64,000 bases of DNA, from contig OZ287715.1 in NCBI GenBank assembly GCA_965649825.1, positions 124,001 through 188,000 on the forward strand, read 5' to 3'. A program made the position numbers and the translations under genes. Of the stretch, positions 11,771 through 25,670 are shown in pieces. Below the pieces are notes generated by a model. The model made no database searches and was not told the origin of the DNA. It saw only the letters and a program-made list of their open reading frames with translations. Source of the DNA: Penicillus capitatus. Taxonomy: Eukaryota > Chlorophyta. The stretch's first letter is position 1, and every line of letters begins with the position of its first letter.

Positions 11771-13117
11771 TCAACGTCCCCTTCTGTCAGGAGGAGGGGA
11801 ACGAGATCTGTGTCTATAAGGCTCGACTCTCCTGACTTCACTACGTCTTCGAGCATCTCCATAATGACCGCCTCCCCTCGCTGCTCCATCTGCATCGTCT
11901 CGGCTGTCTGCACGGGGAACTCCTTCGCGTCTTCGATCATCCATGTCTGGACTTCTCCATCTCGGATTCGCCTCTCTGCCATTATTATTATTGTTGTTGG
12001 CGTAGTTGTTGTTGTAATGTCGCCTGTCACGATCCGTCTGATTCCAACGACGGTGTCCCTCTTCGCGATCGCGCATCTGTTGTCGACGATCGTAATCCAT
12101 CCACTGACCCTGTCTCGATGGATCGCTCCTGTGATAGTAATCATCATTACGCTGTCCTCCCTGTGCTCGATAGCCACCACGCCTAGAACATCCACCACCA
12201 AGTAACGAACGAACAAGAACAGAATTGCCAGAACACACACCTGCCATCATAACTGCCGCCGCCACCATAGTCTCCACGCTCATTCCTGAACAAAATAACA
12301 CAGATGTCCTCCCCCGCTGTGGCCACAGTAGATGGAAGTGAAAGGAAGAACACCTACCGGCTGTCATAGTGACTGTGCGAATACATTTGATTGGCAGAGT
12401 GTGGATCATCACGAGAGTATCTGCGACTTGCCATGGGTGGTTCGTACGAACGTCGACGAGTGTCATGAAAGGAACGCTGTCCATTGTAGCCTTCTGAATG
12501 TGGCTGATATCTCCTGGGATAATCTCGCGTCCAGTCCCCTCCTCCATCCCTTCTGGATGAGGGTCGCCTTTCCGGACTACCCGGGCGACGTGGAGATCTG
12601 TCTCCTCTGGGTCTCTCAAACGGACGTGCCTTGCTGACGGTCACCACACGGCCATCGATGCGAGTATTATGCATGTCCCGAATGGCCCAATCCATGTCTT
12701 TCTGCGTTGCAAAGGTGATAAAACCGAATCCCCGTGGACGCTGGGTCGCCAGTTCTCTCATAATCATGACTTCTTTTGGATTGTACTGGCGAAAAACTAC
12801 AGCCATCAGACACCATACCATTTTTAACCGCCACACGAAAAGGCCAAGAACAACGACGCGGAAAGAATACAGGAGAAATGTCAGCCATACGAGACTGCCT
12901 TGCCGACGATGCGCGTATCGACGTATCATTATGTGTATGACGCACTCGAAAAGAGTTCATTCTCATCGGTTGCTCTTGATATTCCGCCGACGAACACTTT
13001 GAAGACAGCCTCACTGCCTTCGCCTTCAGCGCCTTCCATGTTTGCAGGCACTGGGCTTCGTTCGTTGTGTCGCTTGTCGCTCATTGGCGTGTCCCCCGGA
13101 CTGTGCGTCTCGGCCAT
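11771..13117 (-). CDS. RRM protein with Arg/Ser/Asp-rich tail (hnRNP/SR-like)
   Basis: Four exons: 13117-12946, 12796-12358, 12285-12241 and 12182-11771 (stop TGA), 355 residues. One RNA-recognition motif spans about residues 38-115: RNP2 is KVFVGGIS and RNP1 is RGFGFITF, with LFSIFRQYNP between them restored by splicing of the 149-nt first intron. The rest is low-complexity and rich in Arg, Ser, Asp, Gly and Asn, including a run of asparagines and a final RSRSPPPDRRGR. Such proteins bind pre-mRNA in the nucleus and act in splicing or export. Exon 3 is only 45 nt. I cannot separate DAZAP1-like from SR-like on sequence alone. Confidence 0.88.
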
Positions 13118-13500
13118 CGCGTCAACAAACAGAATGCCGTGCTCGACGTCGCTTCGAATGTTAGAAGAAGATCATGAGAGCGTTAATGCATGATGGTATA
13201 GCCATAATCGTAACGTCAGACACCGGACCATCAGTCAAGAACGTGTAGCGCCACGCGCGTGTTTGTTTCCCCGACGAAAGACAACAAGAATTTCAAAAAC
13301 GTTGAATTTGTGTGCACTCTCCGAACGACAGTGTTCTCGCCGAAGTCGCACTTCTGCCGACGGCTGTTTCTTGGACCGAGGTTTTCAACGCTTCGCCGTT
13401 TATGGCTACAGATCCAGAACAGTCCAAAGGTGTCTGCCGTCACCGAGTCTGACGTCTTTGTGGCGTCCAAGCACACCTTGGAGCGTCGTTTACCAGCCAT

Positions 13501-16500
13501 ATGCTCTCTTTCTTAGGCGATACTCCTTCTCCGCTTCCGACAGAAAGTACGAGCACTTTGACGCGAGAAGGTTCGTTGACGCCGCAATGGATGCAGCCAA
13601 AGTCTGGCAGTGGAGTACGGCGCCCGTTCCATATCGTCTTCTCACGTTCTGTGGTGAAGGGGACAGCATTTTCAGGAGCCCCACACTCGACTCGGTCGCG
13701 TCTCGGGAATGACGCCGACCGCCAGACAGACGCGAGCATGCGCAGGCGCTCTGAGTCACTTGGCGGCAACGAGGCACTGCTGTCCAAAGCCCGTGACCAT
13801 GAACGTGTGCGTCCTCCAAAGTGGACTCCTGATGACAGAGAGACATGGAAACCGAAAGAGCGTTGGGCGAATGGGCCAGATAACTCAAAGCGTTGGCTGG
13901 ATGTACCGACAACTGGCCGACAGAAACGTATGCTATGCTTTCATGTCGCCGTACTCTTGATTGAGTCTGTGTGTGTGCATCGATGACATCAGAGGGCTGG
14001 GGCACAGGTGATGTCCTTTCCAGAAGTCACGGAGACAGATGGAACACAGAGGGAGGCCGTTGGACGGAAGAGCGTCGACAGCCAGAGGAGAAGGATTACG
14101 TTCCGAAGAATGCAAGATGGAACGACGAAGGTGTTGTTGTCTTGCCACTCACTGTATTGATGTGATTTGCATCTATCTGTGCAGAGAGAGCAGAGCGTTG
14201 GCGATCGTCAACGAGTGGTCGTAATGACGTGGTCGGTCGTGGCAGAGGGCAGAATCCGAGAGGACCTGGTAAGAGATGAATGACATCGTGCATTGGGTGA
14301 TGGTCTTGAGATATGTTGTGTTTGTCTAGGAGGGAATCGACGGATGATCTCAGATGCGCATGTCACATCCGATTTGAATGGGGTGCATGCAGGAGATTCA
14401 GGAAGCAGAGTGAAGCAAACAGAGGACGGACGTGTGCGCTACAGCAAGAAGGAATTGCATGATATCTGCCACTCTCTTCAGGAAAAGATGGGTCCTGCAT
14501 TAATGCTGCCCAAGGGAGTGGACACATCGTATCCGTACTTGTTCAAATCAGATGTGAAAATGCCATCCGCAGAGGCGAGTCCGAGAGAGCAGAAAGAAGT
14601 TGTTCCACAGACACCACCGCCTCCTGCAGCTCCTCCGATGCCAGAAATTGACGGCATTGGGCCTGATGAATTGGAAGCGGACTCATGGGTGTACAAAGAT
14701 CCCAACGGTCAAGTTCAAGGCCCTTTCTCCAAGCAGGAAGTGCTTGCGTGGTGGGAAGAAGGATACTTTCCACCTAACCTCCCTGTACAGTCGCAGCTTT
14801 CTGCAAAAGAAAACTGGGTGCCACTGGAAAAACTGCTGAAGTTGTGGGGTGTATCGGTCGAGAATGGTACTTCGGCGGCAGAAGATCCTCCAAGAGAGGC
14901 TGCTCCACCGCCTCGAAAGCTGGAGGGTTGTGATTCTTTGGTGACAGTCGGATCTCACATTTCGACCACACTGTTGTCAGATATGAACGCTGACAACGTG
15001 GAGGAGATACCCAGCAGCCAACCTGTGACAGAAGCACCTTCTGGTTTTCCGTCGTATTCATCTCAGCCTCCTCCTCAAGTGCAGCCACAGCAGATGCAGC
15101 AAGCACAAATACAGACAGCACCATCACAGTTTCAGAATCCAGTTTCCGATTTGCAGCAGACCATGCAGAATCTGCTGTTGCAACGCCAAAAGCAGAGTCA
15201 ACAGGCAGCCGCAGCAGCTGGTGTAAATGTAAGTGGATTGGATTTCTCCAATCCCTCTCTTGGGTCTACTGGTCTCTCTGGCCTTCGTCCTGGCGTGTCT
15301 TTCCCACAGAACAATCCATTTATTGGAGCATACGGCCTGCAACAGCAACAGCAGCAGCGCCCGGCCGGACTCCAGAACAATGCCTTCTTGACACCTAGTG
15401 TGTTGGAAGCATTGCAGCAAAGAGTGAATGCACAGCAGCAGACGTTGAACAGGCCACAGATGCCGTCGCCTTATGGATTTGATATGAATTCTGGTCTCAG
15501 AAATCAGCTGCACAACCAAATGCAAGGACAGGTCAATCTCGCCGCCTTGTTAAACCAGAATCAGATGGCTCAGGGAGGCAATGAGCAACGGACTGCTACA
15601 CCGTCTGACTTACAGAGATTGCTTCAGGCAAAAATGCTGCAACAGGCGCAGCAGGCACAACAGGTGCAGCAGGTACAACAGGCACAAGGCAATTCTTATG
15701 GCGGCCTGAACAATCCCCTTTCTGCTGGAGCTTTTGGAGGCAACATCAGAGCCCCGTTTATGCAGCAGCCTCAGCAACAAGCTCAGTGGGGAAATCATAT
15801 GCCAAGCGCCTATGGAGCACTAAATTCACTGTTACAGCAGCGATCTCAGCAGATGAATCCACAACAACAACATTTGGCACAGGCCATGCTATTGAACAAA
15901 CTTCAGGGAATGCATTTTCCCAATCAGCAATTGGGCATGAATCGCCCTCCAGTTCCCAGCCGCGAACACCTTTTGTCTCTGGCCCAGCTTCAAGGAAGTG
16001 CAGGCGGAGGAGATGAGTCCATGGTAGATGTCTTGGTCCAGCAGAGACAAAGGAATAACATGTCACCACCGAACAATGCATTTCAGACACAGCTGGATAA
16101 CAACTTTGCATTGATGGGACAGAGCACTGCGCCACCTTCATTGCCACCCTTCAACTATCCGAACCCAAAGCAGATGCCGTTTCCTCAGCACATCCTGCAA
16201 CAACTGACAGGACGTTCAGAAGGCAATCCAACCACAATGCCCGAAGCTATCAAGGGGCCCAATCCTCCCATGCTGAGTCTGGATGCGGTTACCAAACCGG
16301 ATCCCTCTTCTGAGGCACCTCCGCCCAAGCTGTCTCCAGCATCCGATCAACGATCGAAGATGAATGCATGGGGCGTGAACCCAGCGCCAACAAGTCTGTT
16401 GATTGGTGGTTTCCCTGATCGTGTGGTGAGTGTTTTTGTGTGTCTAGGCACGACATCTTTGCTGGAGATTCAGGAACAGGAGAGCAAGAGTGCGCAGCAG

Positions 16501-17566
16501 CAGAGTATCGTTTCCAAGGAAAAGCCCGCTCCGTCACTGGCTATTGGCCCAGTGTCGGGAGGTGGCTGGAATGTGCAGCCTATGAAGCCGACACCCCTTG
16601 TCGATATCATGCAGGAGGACAAGTCTAAGAAACAGGCCGAAGCTGCAGCACAGTCCAAACCACCAGCAAATCCGACCCAATCAGCAAAGCACGTTTCTTT
16701 GTCTGTTCTGACTCATCTCATCTGAGATGGAAAGGTTTCATGGTGTAGACAAGGCACTGCCTGGACCAAAAAAGCAGGACGGAACGGGGCTCAAGCAGTG
16801 GCAGGAGATGAATCAGGAAAAGGGGACTCTCTGACGTTCAAGGAGGTAGCTCTGCAGTAGTAGGAAAGAAGAGCCATGACCATCAAAGCTGGATGTCTTT
16901 GTCTTTTAGGAGAAAGAGAGTGGTGGTTTCTGGAATTTAGCATCTACTGAAGTCACGACCGATTCCTGTGACTTGGATTTTTCTCATGACGCTAGCGAGT
17001 CCGAAGTTCAGTTGTTTTCTGGTCAGTTGAAAATCTCCCAGCAGTTTCGCGAATGGTGCAAAATGAATATGGTTGCGTTGGGTGGATCTGGGGACGTTGC
17101 CCTTATCGAATTTCTATTGTCCTTGAAAAGCCGTTCTGAAATTGCTGATTACATCCAGGAGTACTTTAAAGAAGCCCCCCCAGATAAGCTATCTGTTTTC
17201 ATTTCGGAATTCTTGAAGAGGAAGGACGCAGACTCATCCCAGATTAAGAAGGAACGTGGCAATCAAAAAACTAGAAAAAAGACATCGAAGTCGAAAGACC
17301 CAAGCAAAACCATCAGCAATGCTGTCGAATTGGATACTGTATCATCTGGAACATCAGAATCTCATGGCTTGGATGCACCAGGATCGGGGAAAGGAACATC
17401 GATGACGACGACAACGACAACGACAACAACAACGCGCGCAAGGGAGAACAAGTCTAAACCAAAAGTTAAGAAACAGGCAAAAGGTCAACAAATTCCTGCG
17501 GACATGTTGGGCTTCAAATCCAATGTTAACTCGGGTACTGTTTACCGAGGAAACCCTAATGGATAA
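13501..17566 (+). CDS. GIGYF-like GYF-domain protein
   Basis: Exons about 13501-13927, 13993-14130, 14185-14268, 14330 to about 16700, 16749-16845 and 16910-17566 (stop TAA). An RGG-like N-terminal part with Trp-rich repeats (RETWKPKERW, DRWNTEGGRWTEE) is followed by RYSKKELHDICHSL, like the eIF4E/4EHP-binding region of this family. The GYF domain follows (WVYKDPNGQVQGPFSKQEV, WWEEGYFP), which binds proline-rich partners. A long Gln-rich stretch comes next. The end carries QFREWCKMN and DMLGFKSNVN, matching the GIGYF/plant GYF C-terminal domain. The family represses translation and takes part in mRNA quality control. The first exon, a possible small intron near 16,425-16,450 and the 16,700 donor are uncertain. 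A ten-residue Thr run is coded near 17,403-17,430. Confidence 0.82.
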
Positions 17567-18027
17567 GAACTGACTGATTGATTGACTGACTGACCGACTC
17601 TCTGATGTTGGCGTTCTCGTGCTGATCTGCTTGTTGACGATGTACGTGTACGTACGTACTGATTCTTCTTGATATCGTGTGGAATCCTGTTCCTGCATTA
17701 TTTTTGAGCTAGATTCACTGTCAGCCATTTAACTGATGAACACCGGATCGATTTCTCTCTCTTTGTTGATTGTACACTGCGTGCTCTCTTTGCTCAAGTC
17801 ATGCGATGCCATGCGTTTAATAAGACGACCAACTATGCTATCTGTCAATGACAGGCACCTGCATTCTTCAATATCGACCGACCAAACATTACAGACATGT
17901 CAACCGCCACTGAGAGCAATTCAATCCGGTAATGATACTGTTCATATTCATTCACATGCAGAATGGGACAACCAACCCATACACAGAGCACGAATGAATG
18001 CATGCAAGCATGAGCGAGTGCGCAAGA
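17567..18027. other. 3' intergenic region, no gene seen
   Basis: It lies between the convergent GIGYF-like and Rab11 genes. It starts with an imperfect (GATT/GACT)n run at 17,570-17,600 and an ACGT-rich palindromic patch (GTACGTGTACGTACGTAC) near 17,642. Nothing coding is recognised. Confidence 0.6.
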
Positions 18028-19032
<1,005 letters not shown>

Positions 19033-19203
19033 CTATTCAATTAGATCGAGGGTGAAGTTCGCAAACGACCTCAGGCTCAATTGGATTGTACAGCCTACAC
19101 CTCCTCATGTCCGTTGACAACGGTTTGTCGATGGAATACTGACGGCCTTCTAATGATGATTGCTGTCTACCAGCAGAGTATCTATCTGCATCACCCATCG
19201 CCA

Positions 19204-21226
19204 TCATCTGGAGAGTAACGGATTCCAACTCAGTTTCAGGATGCTCTTGAGTTTCGAGATTTTGATCAAGAGGGTCGGACTGAAAACAGTGGCAAGATTC
19301 AGAAAAGAAACGGCAAAATTCAAACAGCACAGAAGCAGGACAACAATGATCAAAAGATTCGATTGTTTAGCGAAAGAAGAAGATTTCAAAGCCATCAAAC
19401 CAAAGAGAGAAACGCAAAATCCAATGACACCCATAGTTATCTGTGCTCTCCAGATAGACTGATTCTGCTCTACCTGTACAACCTCTATTCTATCCTGCAA
19501 CTTTTCAAGTGTCGCTGTCAAGTGCTTCATTTGATCGGTCAGGAGGTCTGTGTTGGACTTGGTTGTTTTCTGCGCTTTCCATAATTCGTCGATGGTTTGC
19601 ATCAGTCCTCCTCGAAGCTCATCCACATACTGAGACAAGACGTCTGTACTCCCCTTCAATGTCTGAACATCCTGATGCATTTTCCGGAAAGTGGACAGGG
19701 AAGCTGCTGTGTCTCCATTGCGTGCAACCACCTTCTTGACCAGCGACTCTTCGTCCGATTCTCTCTGTCGATCTTCTGAAGACACGCGTGTGTGACTCTC
19801 ATCGTTCTGTTCTATTTGCAGCATGGCAACGAGGGAGGGATCTGCTTCTTCAGGAAGCTTGTTCTCACGATGCGTATCTTTATCTGCAGATGTAGGAAGA
19901 TGCATCTCTGATCCTACCGGTGCCACAGATTCTGGATCCTTGCTCTCACTTGTCTTCGTCGGACTGTCCTGTGTACTGCCTTCATCGTGGACAGCCTCTC
20001 CGAGCAGCGTTTCGAGATGATTTGCAGGGCTGAGTCCATAGACACTAATGTCATTTATGGTACAGGCTGTTCCCATTCCGTGATATGCAACGATCCGAAT
20101 GCCCACATACTTCACACGACCCTTGGATATCACAGTAAAGTGCTGAGTACCTTTCCTGTTTTCTGGCTTAAGCTCTGTTAGAAACTGCCACTGGGAACCT
20201 TCAAAGTTTACTGGATAGCCTGTCAGATTCTTCGAGACACTCGACAGTCGTCCATAGACTTTCACTCTGGCCACACGAGGCGAATACAGTTCTTTCATGG
20301 TCATCTCGATCATCTTGACTTTTGCTGTGCGAGAGAGTTCCACGATGAACCATTGATCTGCTTTGCAATCACTCTTCATGAACGTGTCCTTCTTCCCGTC
20401 GATAACTCTCAGTGGATGTCTTGCTTCCTGATTGGCACCGACGATTTTTGCGCCGGCATTGGAGGCGGCCAGATTGATCCACTCTCCAACATCGTCGGAT
20501 TCAATGGAATCGATGATTTCATTAATTGACGTTGCTTCGATTGACGCATTCTTCAGTTGTTCACGGAATTTGTCGAGAGATTCGAATCTCTGTTTCCAGT
20601 TTTCATGCTCAGAAGATTCCTGTTTTTGCCGGACATCGGCATCTGTAATGATGGAAGCGGTGGGTGATGCCACGGACATGTCCTCGAGAACTGAATCATC
20701 GCAACGGAAACCAAAGGCATGCAGATAGTGGCACCATCGCAAGAGTTCACGTGAATCGTGTGCCAGACAGATGGGTTCTTCATATGGCATAACGGCTGAA
20801 GATTGGGGGTCCGCGTTATCCTTTGTTCGTCGACCCCGAGCATCCTCAAGTGTCTCTAGGTCGTCGAGTTTGTGCGTAGACACATCATCTCTTCTGGGTT
20901 GTTGCGCCGTCAGATGGGAAAATGGATTCCACTCTTGCGCATAACACATCTAAAGAAATGGGACAACGCTCGTTGGAATCTCTATGTCATTTTGCAAAAA
21001 TGTATGAGACCTCCGATGGATCTTCGTCTTCGAGAGGTGTCGCCGTCGAAGAAGGAATACTGTGAGACCAGCACATCTCGCTCGATGGGAAGGAGTTTGA
21101 TAGGTTTCCAGTTCTTGACTGTCTGTATTTTTCGCCCCGTTCACGGCATTCACGCGACGGTATGAAACAGAGAGCGATGACAAAGATAAAAAAGACAGGA
21201 AACATTCGATACTCGGACACGTTCAT
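19204..21226 (-). CDS. SLP1/SUCO-type SUN-domain membrane protein
   Basis: Two exons, 21226-21011 and 20949-19204 (stop TAA), 653 residues. A signal peptide starts the protein (FPVFFIFVIALCFI). The SUN-like domain lies at about residues 220-390: SNAGAKIVGANQEA, WFIVELSRTAKVKMIEM, RVARVKVYG and YVGIRIVAYHGMG. An acidic linker, a coiled coil (about 500-580) and two C-terminal hydrophobic segments follow (ITMGVIGFCVSLFGLMAL, LLIIVVLLLCCLNFAVSFL). In yeast and mammals SLP1/SUCO acts in the ER, protecting membrane proteins or in nuclear-envelope and secretory functions. The domain order is that of SLP1, not of KASH-binding SUN1/2. It is divergent from RNASEH2C with 53 bases between starts. Confidence 0.88.
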
Positions 21227-21279
21227 CGTGTGACGTTTCAGTTTTGGCGAAGAATGAATATCGACAGAATCTCCGACAA

Positions 21280-21754
21280 ATGGACGGGAACGGCGTTGAG
21301 TCCTCCAAACCGAACGAAGAGCTGCACATGCTTCCCTGTGAAATCGAATTCACGGGATCCGCCAACACGGCAACGCACTTCAACGTCACAGAACGCAACG
21401 AAGAGAAAAGCAGGTCCACGTTCGACAGGAAACACTTCAAAATGGATGGTTCAGATCCGAAAACATATGAGGCGTTCTTTCGAGGTCGACGACTTCTAGG
21501 TCAGTTGCCTGCGTCGCAGTAACGATCTCCTATCCAAGGCCGTCTCTGCAGGTCGACGCTTCGCTTTACCTGCTGGATATGATGGCTACATCGTGTCCAA
21601 CGACACAACTGCCGCCGAAGAGTCTGAATGGAAGGTGACAGCAACATTTGATGCTGTCACTCAATGGAAGCATGACGAACTGCCTCAAAAGGAAGGCCCA
21701 TTTCCGAGGTCTATGGAGTGGCTACATGTAGCCCAAGCAGTAATTGCTGCATGA
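21280..21754 (+). CDS. RNASEH2C: Ribonuclease H2 subunit C
   Basis: Two exons, 21280-21499 and 21552-21754 (stop TGA), 140 residues. This non-catalytic subunit pairs with subunit B and supports removal of ribonucleotides from DNA. Family blocks seen: LHMLPCEIEF near the N-terminus, AFFRGRRLLG (spliced across the 52-nt intron), LPAGYDGYIV, TFDAVTQWKHDELP and the C-terminal SMEWLHVAQAV. The ATG at 21280 is the first in frame. Length and motif order match the animal and plant subunits. Confidence 0.88.
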
Positions 21755-21828
21755 CGATGTCGATGATGATGATGCCATTTGTGGATGTCGCAGTTGATGC
21801 AACCGATCGAGCCGAAGGACTGCGAGAA

Positions 21829-22948
21829 ATGAACGACATGCGACCCTTTCATCGCCTCTTCTGTGTATTGGCGACGCTATCTGTGACGAGTGTGTCTGCC
21901 GAGTGAGAATAGTACTTACCATTCGATCATTCACGGTGCCTTGTCGCGTTTAGCGCGACGTCTGGTCGTCTACACATTTCGGGACTGACGATAAGACTTA
22001 CGACGGCAGCAGAGAAGGACAACGTCCTCACCTTTACTGGCAACTATCCCTCATCCGTTCTTACGGAACAAGACCTCAATACAAACACGGAATTGACAGT
22101 GAGATCCCGAGTAGCAGGGGAATATGATTACGCGACAACGCTTTGAACTTCAGGTAAAGTTTGAAGTGACCAGCAGCAAGACAGCAGAAAAGAATGTTGT
22201 TCCTCGGCAATGTTTTTTGATGTTTCAGTTTAAATCCCTCGACGTGGCAGCATACATTCCTGCAAAGGCTCAAGATGGAAAGCACTCTATCTCCACGAGT
22301 GCCAAGTATCTGCTGCAGCAAATTGGACAGCACGAACGGCTGGAACTGAGTTTAATCGTCGGCGATCCGCGTTTTGCGGAAGGAGTCGTTTGGAACTTGG
22401 GGACGCTGAAGATGGATCCGAATATTCTCAAAGACAGCGGCATTCAGCATCCACCCCTGCCGAGAAGACTGCACGAACAGAAAACAAAGCCGGAAATCCA
22501 TCACATCTTTGTAAGAACGCTTGATAGTAGTCATGCATACAAAGCTCACTAAATACCGTCTTGTCATTCCCAGCGTGAGCCAGATCCCCGTCCTTCTGTG
22601 CTCTTATCTCTCTTCTTTACGGCGCTCAGTATTTTGCCCCTTGTTCATTGGCTGATTTTGACAAGATCTTTACAAACGAACTTCGAAGTGAGAAGCTGAT
22701 CTTCTCTTGTGCATATGTGAGGACTCTCTCGAATGTAGGGACTACCATCAGCTTCGTCGAGGATGTGGGTGGTGTTCTTTCATGGAGGTCTGGCGCTGAT
22801 ACTCCTTCTCTATGTACTGTTCTTTCTCCGCCTGAACCTTGTCCAACTGTTTCTGCCTTTGGTCTGCCTATGTGTATTTGTGTTTTTCACTGGGTATCAG
22901 ACGCTCTGTGCCGTGGCTGGAACAGCGATTAAAGAAAAAATGGAGTAG
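21829..22948 (+). CDS. RPN2: Ribophorin II / Swp1 subunit of oligosaccharyltransferase
   Basis: Five exons: 21829-21902, 21954-22098, 22154-22510, 22574-22687 and 22739-22948 (stop TAG), 299 residues, nearer to yeast Swp1 than to the 630-residue human protein. It is a structural subunit of the ER complex that N-glycosylates proteins. A signal peptide opens it (HRLFCVLATLSVTSVSA). A lumenal beta-domain follows (VKFEVTSSKT, ERLELSLIVGDPRF, WNLGTLKM), then IHHIFREPDPRPSV and three hydrophobic helices (FFTALSILPLVHWLIL, LALILLLYVLFFLRL, VFVFFTGYQTL). These match the conserved RPN2 C-terminus. Its start lies 74 bases after the RNASEH2C stop on the same strand. Confidence 0.87.
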
Positions 22949-22975
22949 ACAGAAGTCATTAGGCGCAACGAAGTG

Positions 22976-23790
22976 ATGTTAGTCGGGAAGCCATGGCAAT
23001 GGATGGCCCTTCTCCGCGTCGATGTCCGACTGTGGCGACGCGAGATCGATGCTGCTGCACCGTTGATATTTAGAGCCGGTTTAAGCTCAACGCGTCCGGG
23101 ACCATCTCCGCTCCAGCAGCTTCCCACTGTCGTCACTAAAGAAGGGGAAGCGCAAGAACAGTTATCGGTGCCTTCAGAGAACAGGTCTGTATGAAGTCTC
23201 GAGTGAGAGTTCGACATTCGTTCCTGCGCTGTAGAGTGGCTCGTGCCAACTATCGACAGTTGCCCACAAGCGTAAAGAAATTGACACCAGTGGCCAAACT
23301 GGTGCGCAAGATGCGTGTGCAAGATGCTTTGCTGCAGTGTGATCTGATCCACAAGAAAGGCGCTGTGTTCGTACAGAATGCCATACGCTCTGCACGAGCA
23401 AACGGAGTCCACAACGATGGCTTGGATCCATCAAAGCTGTTTGTCGAACAGTGCTATGCAACCAACGGTCGTTCGCTGAAAAGGATCAAATACCATGCAA
23501 GAGGGAGATTTGGCAGAATGAAAAGACGTCGGACGCATCTGACTGTCATACTGAGAGAAGATCCATCGCCTCGACCTTCACCACACCGCATTCAAGACAC
23601 ATGGATGCAGAGACAACTCGATCGAGAACGAGGCATTAAAAAGACGGCGACGGAAAAACATCGAGATACGAATGGGTATGTCGCAAGGATGAAGTGGACG
23701 ACGCAGTTGCGGAAATTGAGATTGAAAGAAACGGAAAAACGTCGCAACGCGAAAAGGGAACTCAAGAATATGCGGTATGCACGAAGATGA
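22976..23790 (+). CDS. MRPL22: Mitochondrial large-subunit ribosomal protein uL22
   Basis: Two exons, 22976-23184 and 23235-23790 (stop TGA), 254 residues. The first exon codes an Arg-rich leader fit for mitochondrial import (LLRVDVRLWRREI, STRPGPSPLQQLP). The uL22 core follows: KLTPVAKLVRKMRVQDALL, GAVFVQNAIRSARAN, GLDPSKLFVEQCYA and LKRIKYHARGRFGRMKRR. The last 80 residues are a basic Lys/Arg/Glu extension not present in bacteria. The start is only 27 bases after the ribophorin II stop, so 5' and 3' UTRs must be very short or overlapping. A plastid location is less likely because uL22 is usually plastid-encoded. Confidence 0.85.
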
Positions 23791-25670
23791 AGATGATGAT
23801 GATGATCACACGGAGCAGAACTCTCTGGTGAACCGTGGAAGGATACTGGTCAAATGTTTGTAAAAAGGTGATAGGATGGACAAAATGAACCGACTTTGCC
23901 TCTTTGTCGGTGCAAATATCCAACAACGATTGCAATCTCTCCTTCCATTTTGTCAAAAGCAAAAAATACGCAGAAATGCAATGCGAATCTCGGCCGAAGT
24001 GGATATGACACTGATGACGGCAAACAACCACAGGATACTCGCTTCAGGAAAAGACATATGGACTCCATGTATATCGTGTGCAAGACTGTCTTCTGACTTT
24101 TGACAGTGCAGATGTCTATTCGTTGCATCCAATTGTCGTCTTGGGTTCTGTCTGTGTCTATCAATCCTCTTGAAGGTTCAGTCCATGAGTAAGTCGTGAT
24201 GCGATGAGACTTCGGCATCACGATCTGTCCTGCGCTAAATGCATTGCGACAGGGAAAAGCTGATCAAAGCGTGCTCCATTCTATTCCTTTGTTTGCGCGT
24301 GAACGGTTTCTACAAGACTGTTCCGACAATTAACAAGACTTGCACCAAGTGAAACATCCATACTGTTCAATGCCGTACATAACAATGATAACGATTCTTT
24401 GATTACAGCGAATCCACATTTGCAACTTAGAAGAGTAAGTGTGACGTGTCCGAAACTAATGCGGCCGTTATTCTAATGATGCTGAAAGAGCAAATAGCAG
24501 ACAGCCTACTTGAGAACGTTTTCTCTTACAGATACCTATTCTTTTAAGTGTCCATCTGATCTGAGTTCATTCCGATGCACCTAGTACTGCTGCGAAGGCG
24601 TAGCGCCACTGGTGACGCCACTTTACCGCCCAAGTGTCATCCAAGCCGTCCTAAGTGGACAAGGTTTGTTTATTAGAGCCCTCAAATACATGCCAAACCG
24701 TTGTGGAAATAATGATAGCAGTTGCAGCAATGAAATGAACTACATGACATATAAAAGGGAAGTCAAACAGTCGTTCCTGTAGCATTTGGTTCGCGACTCT
24801 TCACTTCTTCTTTCTTCCGTGTCACAGACTACTAACGCACATGGTTTCGGAGCATGTGAAGAGTGAGTCCTCAAGAAAAGGCGAGAAGTACAACGAGCCC
24901 GTGTCAGGTAGGTGTCATGGAACGGTTGTACTATCGAATTCGAGGTTAACCCGTCAGTGATTACGCGCAGCTGCCTGACGCCACGTGGAAATTTTTCCGT
25001 CTCGAGCGCATATATGTCGCACTCTCGATGGCGCACGGGAAAGATGGTGTACGCATGCAGGATTTAGTTTCGATCAACACTCCGAAACCATGTGAAGTTA
25101 ACGGTAAACCTTCCAGATGACTTGTTTCTGACTACCGATGCGCGTCAACGACATTTGAGGCGACGCGCTACGAACCACAATTACAATGATATCATTTTGT
25201 CAGAAGGATTAAAATGTCACATCGGGACTGTCTAGATTTCCAAGGGTTCTGCCTCCGAAGGGGCGCTCATAAGGGTTCACTGTCACTTGTCCAGCTACAT
25301 TCTGGGTATAAATCTGTGAATGTGGACATGTAGAGATCTTAGCTCTGTAAGCGTGAAAGCTTTCCTTTGACACATCTACAGCACCGTTTATAAATATATA
25401 CCGTCCCAGCATCGGCATGTGAAATATCACGACACCGGCCTCGTAATAGTTGTCCATACTCTCCTCGTCGAAAGCGAAGAATGTTGCTCAAAAGGCACAA
25501 CTGTCAATAATAATGCGACCTTAGTAAAAAACGCCGTTAACTTGTAGAAGATATGCCCGAACGAGTTGACGCAGAAAAGATCAACTGTCAGGTCTGCAAT
25601 GACCGCTAACGCCATTCGTACGACGATGATACGACAGGACGCAAGACGATATCCGACTCGAGAAGCCACT
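23791..25670. other. Intergenic region, no gene recognised
   Basis: A run of ATG/GAT triplets directly follows the uL22 stop (23,788-23,804). Minus-strand frames of 82-83 codons at 25,209-25,678, just past the WDR6 stop, have no family signal. No tRNA, snRNA or splice-linked coding series was found by eye. Confidence 0.45.
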
